Assembly: GCA_010672825.2 (NCBI GenBank)
Contig: JAAHFU020000002.1
Location: 1,314,001 to 1,378,000 of the forward strand
Source of the DNA: Leptolyngbya sp. SIO1E4
Lineage (GTDB): Bacteria; Cyanobacteriota; Cyanobacteriia; Phormidesmidales; Phormidesmidaceae
Direction: 5' to 3'
DNA: 64,000 nt
The notes below the pieces were generated by a model, which saw only the letters and a program-made list of their open reading frames with translations, had not been told where the DNA came from and searched no databases. Numbering within the stretch: the first letter of the stretch is position 1; each line of letters begins with the position of its first letter. Below are positions 53,901 through 62,100 of the stretch, piece by piece. The position numbers and the translations under genes were made by a program.

Positions 53901-54398
53901 GTTCAGGTGTGGGATGCTGAGGGTAATCGCCTGCATCTGATTGAAGCCCACGATTCGGATATTTTTGGGCTATCGGCAAGTCCGGATGGTCAGTTTTTTG
54001 CCTCCGCCAGTGCTGATCGTACAGCCAAGCTCTGGCGATGGGATGGTACGTTAGTCAGCACCTTCGAAGGGCACACCACGGGTCTTTTCGGCGTGGATTT
54101 TAGTGCTGATGGGCAAATGCTGGCCACGGCCAGTGCCGATAATACCGTTACCCTATGGACCCTAGATGGTGAACCCATCAAGACCCTCTACGGCCAAGGA
54201 TCCGGCTTCAAGAGCGTGAAATTTAGCGCCACAGGAGAACTCGTCACCGCCGCTGAAGATGGCACCCTCACCCTCTGGAACCTGGAGGAGATTCTGACTT
54301 TAAATGAGCTGGAGTATGCCTGTGATTGGATTGCCGATTACCTGCGTACGAACACTGAGGTGGAAGAGAGCGATCGCACTCTCTGTGACGGTTTGTGA
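50943..54398 (+). CDS. AAA_35 ATPase / TM / 14-repeat WD40 protein, copy 2
   Basis: 1151 residues, tandem paralogue of the preceding gene and almost certainly co-transcribed. Through residue 204 I count five substitutions against copy 1 (positions 2, 14, 33, 130, 183). Divergence rises after residue about 205 and is high in the propellers. It has the same order: AAA_35 with 'NSRQMGKSS' and 'FVDEVDSLL', TM near residue 450, then 14 WD40 blades ('LSGHEGHVLGVAYSPDGELI' first; 'FKSVKFSATGELVTAAEDGT' last). The end 'LEEILTLNELEYACDWIADY' matches copy 1's end. A conserved motor half with a fast-evolving sensor half is what diversification of recognition would produce. Confidence 0.92.
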   Translation: MTNYYQIGGSLDYNAPTYIERQADRDLYTALLAGEFCYVFNSRQMGKSSLMVRSWHRLQAEGHRCAVVDVTNIGSDHITPEQWYRGMMSTLALQFNLHTRDIRSWWQAHSHLSLTQILSQFIEMLLAQCPEQRLFIFVDEVDSLLNLPFSVDDFFALIRFCYNRRTIEPDYKRLTFAIFGVAAPADLIADKQRTPFNIGRAIVLHGFDLEEAAPLAAGLEIQTPNTQAILQEVLNWTGGQPFLTQKVCQLLVTSSQTAVNEPLNVPPGMEKFWVDSVVRSHIIDHWESQDEPEHLRTIRDRLLYDERRTGRLLGIYQRWLEGQVIATDDSRDQIELLLSGLMVQQESHLQAKNPIYENVFTMDWVQRQLKALRPYSEAFDAWVASQQTDESRLLWGQALRDAQTWARGKSLSDLDYRFLALAQEQEQAEIQKTLDLEKAQAAERTARLQRILLTITSGALVIVSVLGLAAFRQYRRAIASEQTSRLNEIQALVSSAEGQFASYHELEALIDAIKAQRNLQTIQESHPELEAAADRVLHQIVYWMSERNRLSGHEGHVLGVAYSPDGELIATASGDQTVKLWANNGQLLHTFAGNATTFGVAFHPQLPLLAATNLDGSLQIWDLESKALVQTIQAHEGAAWSLAFSPTGEFLVSGGADHHAKVWNLDGILLRTLSGHQSMVWQVAVSLVDQTIASVSLDNTAKVWTTDGQLLSILPGPLEGGSLWSLAFSAMGDLVATGGDGEVIQLWQLDGTLSTTLEGHTKRVEGVAFADDGTAIASASLDKTLWIWGEDGSPWRILQTPGDIRELSFSPTDAQSIVMTGTRNTAQLRQWETSLLKTIFLNDEIWDIAVSPQGDRIISGDSSTVHVWDTDRNIVATLQADEILFGFDFSPDGQMIATTGHNGTLKLWTQEGRFLRDLEGHQLQIWDAAFSADSQRVVAGAEDGTLRVWTAEGDLIHTLEGHNGRVYRVAFSPTDQNFVSSGSDGTVQVWDAEGNRLHLIEAHDSDIFGLSASPDGQFFASASADRTAKLWRWDGTLVSTFEGHTTGLFGVDFSADGQMLATASADNTVTLWTLDGEPIKTLYGQGSGFKSVKFSATGELVTAAEDGTLTLWNLEEILTLNELEYACDWIADYLRTNTEVEESDRTLCDGL

Positions 54399-54579
54399 CG
54401 CGATCGACCCAATCCTTTTGTTTCAAAACATGAAATACCGGGCCAATTTACGGAACAAAAAAGTCGGAAAAGACGGAAAAAACGGACAGTGATCAGAAGA
54501 TAACTCTCGTCTCCAAGATTTTGTGCGAAGGTTGTTAGGTGTTTTCCCGTAGGAATTTATCGTCACTGAAAACCAGTAA

Positions 54580-55959
54580 ATGGATCCTGATAAAGTTCTA
54601 CTTGCAATTGAAGATCGATTGCTGAGACGGAAACTCAGCCCTGCAGAACGAATTGTTCTAGGCCAAACTTGGAATAAGCAGACCTATGACCAAATGGCAA
54701 AGCATTCTGGATATGGGGACGCTCATCTAAAAGACACCGGTTATAAGTTATGGCGAGAGATTTCTCGCGCCGTGGGGCAACGGGTAACCAAAAAGAGCCT
54801 GTTATTCGTTCTACAGGAACACCTGCAGGCATCCTCCGCCTCAGCAAAGCCAATCGTTACGGTCAAATCAGCTGCACCAACCCCAAAGGTACAATCAACC
54901 TCAACGGCACAATCAACTTCAACGGTACAAGCGCAGCCCCAACTGCAGTATCCTTCTGGGCCGCTGCCTCCCCATTCCCCGCTGTATATTAATCGCCCCC
55001 CGAATGAAGGGTTAGCCTATGCAGAAATTCAGCGCCCTGGAGGGTTTCTGCGCATCAAGGCTCCCCAAAAAATGGGCAAAACATCCCTCGTGTTTCGCCT
55101 CATTCAGGTGGCAGAACAGCAAGGCTATCAGACTGCTCACCTCGATCTACAAACCGTTGATCAAGCGGTATTTACCAGTATTGATACGTTCCTGAGATGG
55201 TTTTGTTTAAGGGTGAGCCAAGCCCTCAATATTTCCCCTCAGCTCGACGAATATTGGGATCCCTCGATGGGGTATAAGGTCAGCAGTGAACTCTACTATC
55301 AAGAGCATCTTCTTGCACAAAGTCAAACGCCCATTGTGCTGATCATTTCTGCCGCTGAAGACCTGATTCAACATCCAGCGGTAGCCCAGGATTTCTTTCC
55401 CTTACTCCGCTCCTGGCATGAAAAGGCTAAATGGAGTTCCCTGTGGCGAAACCTGCGCCTGGTGATTGTTCATGCCACTGAAGTGTATGTGCCGTTAAAG
55501 ATTCATCAATCGCCGTTTAATGTTGGCCAGGCAATCAAACTTCCGGGGTTTACCGCTGCCCAAATATACGAGTTAGCAGCCCGCTACGGGTTAGACCAGA
55601 TTGATAACGCCTGTGCACAAACCCTGGTGGATTTAGTCAGCGGACATCCGTATCTGGTGAATGTATTTTTCTATCATCTGGCGACACAAGCCCTGACGAT
55701 AGACGATTTAATCAAAACCGCTGCCACTCCTTCAGGGCTCTACGGCACTCACCTGCGAAATTATCTGATGCTGCTGAAGCAAGACCCTGACTTAGCCATT
55801 GCCCTTAAACAGATTGTTTCTACCCCAGAAGGGATAGAACTCGATGCAGTGACTATGTACCGCCTGGAAAGCCTTGGGTTAATAAAAATAAAAGGCTATC
55901 AGGCAGTCCCTAGTTGTGAAGTGTATCGCTCGTATTTTCACCAGCAGCTGAGTTTTTAA
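54580..55959 (+). CDS. vMAP-HTH / AAA_35 ATPase
   Basis: 459 residues. N-terminal 85 residues match the vWA-MoxR-associated protein HTH ('LLRRKLSPAERIVLGQTWNK', 'QTYDQMAKHSGYGDAHLKDT', 'GYKLWREISRAVGQRVTKKS'). A low-complexity Thr/Ser/Gln linker follows (about 86-125), then an AAA_35 module: 'FLRIKAPQKMGKTSLVFRLI' with Lys167, a degenerate Walker B ('PIVLIISAAEDLIQ', 251-264, without the DE pair), 'WSSLWRNLRLVIVHATEVYV', and a winged-helix-like end. Weak or no ATP hydrolysis is likely; it may act as a nucleotide-bound adaptor. It lies 181 nt after copy 2 on the same strand. I assign the HTH from memory of the family. Confidence 0.82.
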   Translation: MDPDKVLLAIEDRLLRRKLSPAERIVLGQTWNKQTYDQMAKHSGYGDAHLKDTGYKLWREISRAVGQRVTKKSLLFVLQEHLQASSASAKPIVTVKSAAPTPKVQSTSTAQSTSTVQAQPQLQYPSGPLPPHSPLYINRPPNEGLAYAEIQRPGGFLRIKAPQKMGKTSLVFRLIQVAEQQGYQTAHLDLQTVDQAVFTSIDTFLRWFCLRVSQALNISPQLDEYWDPSMGYKVSSELYYQEHLLAQSQTPIVLIISAAEDLIQHPAVAQDFFPLLRSWHEKAKWSSLWRNLRLVIVHATEVYVPLKIHQSPFNVGQAIKLPGFTAAQIYELAARYGLDQIDNACAQTLVDLVSGHPYLVNVFFYHLATQALTIDDLIKTAATPSGLYGTHLRNYLMLLKQDPDLAIALKQIVSTPEGIELDAVTMYRLESLGLIKIKGYQAVPSCEVYRSYFHQQLSF

Positions 55960-56239
55960 AGGGTAAATCTCTTGGATTTGTTAACTTTAATGTTGCTCAT
56001 CGATCGCTTCTAAACCGACTTTTCCGGCTTTACTTTCCTCATCCGCTTTGATTAGATGTGGGAGCCAGTCGTCAGCGAAGACTTGGCAATTCTTTAATCA
56101 AGAAATTTCGATCTAAGGTGCTTAGCCTGCATCCTTTTCTATTGGCTACTTCAGTCTGCTGGAGGCAGGCTTCTTTCGCGAGCTCAGACGGCAAGCTTTG
56201 CACGAGTCGGAGTCTACAGTTCAAGGAAATTTTGAAGCT

Positions 56240-58390
56240 ATGGGTAGGGTTGTTTTTGTCAAAATTCATGCAGTTATTGCAACGGGTATTCTTGCGATAT
56301 TTGCAGTGTCAGGGTTGCCAGCCCTTTCTCAAGAAGCAGAAGGCGAAGCGGAGGCGACCGAAGAGCAGTCTATTTTGGTGGAATCCACCATCGTTGGGGA
56401 TGTCGATCCATCTGCGGCTGTGACCGTAGAAGATCTGACCATCCCAGTCGATCAGCTGGAGCTGTTGGTTAAACCCTTAACGCTTGAGGAACTCCAAATA
56501 GAAGCGGCAGCCTGGTTGCTTTTACTTAAGGACAAAGTTCAGGAAATTAGTCAGGCTGAAATTGCTATCAAACGTCAAAACCTGGCAATTGAATCTCAAG
56601 AGGCAGCTGCCAGCGCAGTGACCGAAGCCGAAGCTAGACTCAGTGAAGCGGAAGCCAAACTAGAAGAGGCATCACTCGGGACACCAGAACATGAGCAGGC
56701 GTCTGAAGAACTAGAGGCGGCAAGGCAGTCCCTACGGGAAGCAGAGCAGGCGGTTGAGGCGGCCCTTGAGACGGGGGCGGAGCTTCAGGAAGATGAGGAG
56801 TTACAAGCGGTTTTAGAAGAAGCCGAGAGCGAAGAAGAGATCGTTACGGCTCGACAAATTTTGGACGAAGCTAGAAAAGCGCGTGATGAACAATTCACGG
56901 CTGGGTCTGCGTCGTATGACGCCGCAACCCTGCACATTGATGCGTTAGACCAGGCTCTCATCGATTTAGAGGGAGCTGAGGAAGCGTTAGAAGGGGCTGT
57001 TCCTGAATCCTCTGAATATGAACAGTTAGCGGCAGAAGTTGAACAGGCCAGAGCGACGGTGCAGCAGAAGGTGGAGGTGATCTTTGATTCTGGGTTAGCC
57101 CCACAGGGAACAGAAGAAGCAGAGGAATCGGTAGCGTCTGAAGAGTCTGAAGAGACCCTAGAAGGAATCGCGGCTGATCTTGAAGAGGCAGAGGAACAGA
57201 CCGACGCTACTGCAGTTGCAGATGGAGAGAGTGAGGTCTCTGAAGAACAGCTCGAAGCAGTGGCCGACCAGCTTGAGGGTGTGGCAGAAGCCGAGTCAGA
57301 TCTCAAGAATCAACTGGTCGTGAATGTCACTAACTTGCAAGGGGAGCGGACGGCGATTATTGATCGCTTCAACATCATTTTAGATGCCTTAGATCAAAAG
57401 GGCGGTGACACCATTTCCTATCGCAAATACATAGATGCTGTCAGTGGTATTGAACTTGATATTACAGATACAGAAGGGTTAGGCGTCCGACTAGTCAGCT
57501 GGTTGCGATCGGAAGAAGGGGGAGTCCGTTGGGGCATTAATCTGGCTAAGTTTGTCGGCATTTTGCTCGCCTCGGTAATCGTTTCTCGCTTGCTGGCCAG
57601 GGTTACGGATCGCTTGCTCGCTCAAGTCGGTGGCACCTCTGCGCTATTTCGTGAATTTGCCGTGATGGTGATTCAACGCGGGGTGTTGGTGTTCGGTGCG
57701 CTACTAGCACTGGCCTCCCTAGGGGTGAGCTTAGGCCCCATTTTGGCACTGGTTGGAGGTGCAAGTTTTGTATTGGCCTTTGCGCTCCAAAGCAATTTGG
57801 GCAACTTTGCCAGTGGGCTTATGTTGCTAGTGAATAAGCCATTTGATGTGGGTGACGAGGTCAAGGTCGCGGGCTATTGGGCCTATGTAGAATCGATTTC
57901 CCTTGCCAGCACCAAGCTTAAGGATTTTGGTGGCAACGTCGTTACTCTACCCAATAATACGGTTTGGGGGGGTGACATTATTAACTATACCCATTCCGAT
58001 ACTCGCAAGATTGGGTTGGCCATTCATATCAAATTCTCTCAAGACATAGATAAAGTTCTCGCCATGTGGCTAGAAATTACTGCCTCCCATCCGCAAGTTT
58101 TAGAGACTCCTAAGCCTGGTTTCTTCCCCTGGAATGCCCATTATGACTACTACATTTGGATAAACCTAACAGCTTGGTCAAATACTGATGTCTATTGGGA
58201 TGTCTATGTTGACTTGCTCAAGTCTTTACAACAACGTCTTGACGAGTTGGGAATTGAGTTGGCTGCCCCTCAGCAGGAGATTAATCTTCATCAAATTTCT
58301 GAGGAAAAAAACGCGTCTCAAGGGTTTTCTTCGCAACCTCATCTACCGGCCTCAACAGCTTCAGTGCCGTCTTCGAACTTGTCGGATTAA
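56240..58390 (+). CDS. MscS-family channel with long periplasmic coiled coil
   Basis: 716 residues from the ATG at 56240, with AAGGAA about 13 nt upstream; the open frame to 56198 is a TTG. A signal peptide (residues 6-31, 'IATGILAIFAVSGLPALS') is followed by about 380 residues of Glu/Ala-rich coiled coil with an internal duplication ('LEEASLGTPEHEQASEELEA' and 'LEGAVPESSEYEQLAAEVEQ'). Then come MscS-core TM helices ('WGINLAKFVGILLASVIVSR', 'MVIQRGVLVFGALLALASLG', the pore 'GGASFVLAFALQSNLGNFAS'), the Gly-rich beta domain ('PFDVGDEVKVAGYWAYVESI', 'VVTLPNNTVWGGDIINYTHS') and a cytoplasmic vestibule. A mechanosensitive or gated ion channel in the plasma membrane. It lies 280 nt after the third ATPase. 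Confidence 0.92.
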   Translation: MGRVVFVKIHAVIATGILAIFAVSGLPALSQEAEGEAEATEEQSILVESTIVGDVDPSAAVTVEDLTIPVDQLELLVKPLTLEELQIEAAAWLLLLKDKVQEISQAEIAIKRQNLAIESQEAAASAVTEAEARLSEAEAKLEEASLGTPEHEQASEELEAARQSLREAEQAVEAALETGAELQEDEELQAVLEEAESEEEIVTARQILDEARKARDEQFTAGSASYDAATLHIDALDQALIDLEGAEEALEGAVPESSEYEQLAAEVEQARATVQQKVEVIFDSGLAPQGTEEAEESVASEESEETLEGIAADLEEAEEQTDATAVADGESEVSEEQLEAVADQLEGVAEAESDLKNQLVVNVTNLQGERTAIIDRFNIILDALDQKGGDTISYRKYIDAVSGIELDITDTEGLGVRLVSWLRSEEGGVRWGINLAKFVGILLASVIVSRLLARVTDRLLAQVGGTSALFREFAVMVIQRGVLVFGALLALASLGVSLGPILALVGGASFVLAFALQSNLGNFASGLMLLVNKPFDVGDEVKVAGYWAYVESISLASTKLKDFGGNVVTLPNNTVWGGDIINYTHSDTRKIGLAIHIKFSQDIDKVLAMWLEITASHPQVLETPKPGFFPWNAHYDYYIWINLTAWSNTDVYWDVYVDLLKSLQQRLDELGIELAAPQQEINLHQISEEKNASQGFSSQPHLPASTASVPSSNLSD

Positions 58391-59156
58391 GTGTTTTAGG
58401 GCGTTCGAATTGGCTCCCTAAATTCCCCCCTCATGGAACGTTAGAGTTAGAGGTTGGGGAGCCTCGAAAACCTCAATTTCATTGTTGATGCTTCTAACTG
58501 TTGATTTCGCCAGCGGCGTCAATTCTGAGGGGCTTTGAATCGAGTTTCTTCCAGAATTGGAGCAAGGAGGCGAAACTGGCTAGCGGGTTGCATTCGGATA
58601 AAGTACACCCTGTAGGAAAAGGCAGAAGGCAGAAGGCAGAAGGCAGAAATCCAAACCTTTCTGCATAAGGATTTCGGGAAATCCGATTGTTCTAGCTAGG
58701 GATTTCCCTCCTAAGCCCTCCGGGCAGGCTGTGCCAAGAGCAAGGAGGGATTCAGGGAGGTGATGCAGTATTGAGGTTTATCTATTTGAGATGTGTATAA
58801 GCGGCAACCTTGCTAAGGGGAGGTTGGGAGGGATCTGATCTGTCGCTTTAGAAATGAGAACTGGTATTAGGGTCTTTATTTATTGATATTTGTTCGCAAT
58901 TTTGTGGTTTCTTGTCACAAATTGAGGAGGCTATTTCTGTAGGAATTGCCTCGAGTTGAGCGGCCTCATTTCAGATAAATTCATGGCCAAGAATTCCGTC
59001 AATTCCGCATTATTAAATTTTCTTTGCATGCAGTTAAATTTAATTCAAGATCAAGTAACCGAACAATCCGACTTTACTTTTTAGTAACGTCAGAGGTTCA
59101 ATTGCGAGAGGGCGGCATAGAAGGGTTTTTCGATTTTTAAGTAAGGGAAGTGACGT
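58391..59156. promoter_or_regulatory. Long non-coding region before the NRPS
   Basis: A 766-bp gap. It holds a half copy of the dispersed repeat (58581-58615), the GGCAGAA tandem block (58616-58692), a CCCTCC..GGAGGG-type dyad near 58709-58760, then AT-rich DNA with a TTAAATTTAA palindrome (59034-59043). AAGGGAAG ends 7 nt before the NRPS ATG at 59157 and fixes that start. No gene is seen. Confidence 0.6.
58581..58692 (-). repeat. Partial dispersed repeat plus GGCAGAA tandem block
   Basis: TAGCGGGTTGCATTCGGATAAAGTACACCCT is the reverse complement of the right end of copies C and E. It is followed directly by four AAGGCAG-type units and CAAACC..CTGCATAAGGATTTCGGGAAAT, which repeats the block at 22018-22092. 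Confidence 0.72.
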
Positions 59157-62100
59157 ATGTTGACGGAGAAAATTCTAGAGAAATATCGTCTATTACTGCC
59201 CTGGAAAGGTACTGCTGCAGAGTGCCCAGATTACCCGTGCATTCATCAACTATTTGAATCCCAAGTAGAACGCACGCCCGATGCAATCGCTGTGATATTT
59301 GAGGAGCAACAGCTCACTTATCAAGAGTTGAACGATCGCGCTAACCAGCTTGCTCACTACTTGCAAGGGTTGGGGGTAGGGCCAGACGGGTTAGTGGGGC
59401 TTTGCCTCGAGCGTTCGTTAGACATGGTGATTGCTCTGCTCGGCATCCTGAAAGCCGGGGGCGCTTATGTGCCTTTAGACCCGGTGTATCCGAGCGATCG
59501 CTTGGCTTACATGCTGGCCAACTCGCAAGCATCGGTGTTGCTGACTCAAACTCAATTCCTGGAACGACTGCCCCAGGGTGAAGCCCAGGTTATTTGCCTA
59601 GAGACTAATAGAGCAGCCATTTCCACCCAAAGCGATCGCAATCTCCCCAACAACACGACCCCAGAGAATTTGGCTTATGTCATCTACACCTCTGGTTCCA
59701 CAGGAAAGCCGAAAGGGGTCATGATGGGGCATGGGGCTCTGGTTAATCTCATCTGTTGGCAGCTAGAACAGACCACTATTTCCCTAAAAGCCAAAACCCT
59801 GCAGTTTTCGCCCATCAGCTTTGATGTCTCGTTTCAGGAAATTTTTACCACTTGGTGTGGGGGTGGAACGCTCGTCTTAATTTCAGACAAAGTGCGACGA
59901 GATCCCGTCGCTTTACTGCATTTGCTGGCAGATAGAGAAGTCGAAAGGTTATTTCTACCTTTTGTGGCCTTGCAGCAGCTTGCTGAAGTCACCAAGAGTT
60001 TTAAGCTGTTGCCGAGAAATTTGGGAGAGGTGATTACGGCAGGGGAACAGTTACAGGTGACTGGGGAGATCGTTTCCTTTTTCTCCCAATTGCCGAATTG
60101 TACGCTGCACAATCAATACGGCCCCTCAGAAACCCATGTGGTAACGGCTTTGACTCTGAAAGGGTTGCCCCAGGAGTGGCCGGCTTTACCGGCTATCGGT
60201 TGTCCTATTGCCAATACTCAGATCTATTTGCTGGATGAGTCCCTGCAACCCGTTCCCAAGGGTGTGGCTGGGGAGTTATATGCGGGTGGGATTTGTTTGG
60301 CGCGGGGCTATATTCATCGAGAAGATCTCACCCATGAAAGATTTATTCCTAATCCCTTCAACCCAGAATTTTCTTCCCGTTTATACAAAACTGGCGACTT
60401 AGCCCATTACCTGCCTGATGGCAATATCCAATTTTTGGGTCGCATCGACGCTCAAGTAAAAATTCGCGGCTACCGCATTGAAATTGGGGAACTTGAGGTG
60501 GTGTTGAGCCAATATCCTGCGGTGAAACAATCTGCAGTGGTCGCTCGGGAAGATAGTCCAGGGGATAAACGCCTGGTCGCTTATGTTGTCCCGGTTGCTG
60601 AAGTACCAGAATCGCCAAAATTAGAGGATGGCGTGGAAACCAAGCAAGTTCAGCAATGGGAAAAAATCTGGGATGAAGCGTACGGTCAGCCTGCCGATGA
60701 TTGGGAGTCAGGCTTTCATATGGGTGGCTGGTATGACACCTACACTGGAAAAGCCCTGCCAGAGAAGCAGGTACGGGAGTGGGTTGACTTTACAGTCGAA
60801 CGGATTCTATCCCTACAACCTCAGCGAGTCCTGGAAATTGGCTGTGGTACGGGCTTACTGCTATTTCAGATTGCGCCCCATTGCCAGCATTACTGCGGCA
60901 CCGATATTGCATCTGCAGGACTGCACTATATCAATCGCCAGATTCAGGGCAGCCCACTCGCGGCATCCGTAACCCTGCGTCATGGTGCAGCGGACGAACT
61001 TGAGGATATGGAGGCTGCCTCCTTTGATACCGCGGTTATTAATGGCGTTATCCAGTTTTTTCCAACGATGGATTACCTGGTGCGCGTGATTGAACGCGTT
61101 ATCCAGTTAGTCAAACCAGGAGGCAGTGTTTTTATTGGAGATGTGGAGAGTTTTCCTTTATTGGAAGTTTTTCATACCTCGGTGCAGCGAACTCAAGCGT
61201 CTGTTTCCTTATCGACAGCGGCCCTGCGCGATCGCATCCAAAAGCAAACGGCACAAACCCAAAAACTCGCGATCGCCCCAGAATTCTTTGTGGCCCTCAA
61301 AGCGCATTTACCCCAAATTAGCCATGTAGAAATTCAACTCAAGCGCGGGCGTTATCAGAATGAACTGACGCGCTTCCGGTACGACGTGGTTTTGCATCTA
61401 GGCAAAAACGCCTCTGCTCCCACAACGTCTCCCAGTTATCTGAACTGGCAGCAGGATACGTTAACGGTGGCGACTGTTCGCCAGTACCTGGTAGAAAACG
61501 CTCCAGAAATGCTCGTGGTTACCCGCGTCCCCAACGCCAGAATTTGGGCAGACGTGAGGGCAATGGAATTATTAGCCAGTCCGAATTGTCCTGCACGTGT
61601 AGAAGAACTGCGCCAACAGATCTCCCCCGCAGGGATTGAACCCGAAGACTGGTGGGAATGGCAATCTGAGGTTCCTTATCGGATTAACATTACCGGGTCT
61701 GGCAACGGTGGGGAGAGTGACTATGATGTGGTGTTCGTGCGGAACGATACCCCGATCATTCCAGACAGCACCCTCATTTCCCCTCAAGAAAACACCCTTA
61801 AACCTTGGAAGGTTTACGCCAATCAGCCCTACACCGGTGCTAAGCCCAGTCAACTCATCCCTAAGCTGCGGGAATTCCTTACAGATAAACTGCCGGATTA
61901 TATGATGCCCTCGGCATTTGTTGTTCTGGAAGAATTGCCCCTGACCCCCAGCGGAAAAGTAGACCGACGCGCCTTACCGGCCCCCGATAACGCTCGTCCA
62001 GTGATGGATGTAGAACTGCTGATACCCCGAACGCCCACAGAAGAAATTCTCGCCAGTATTTGGACAGAGGTATTGAGTCTCAATGAAATCGGGGTACTCG

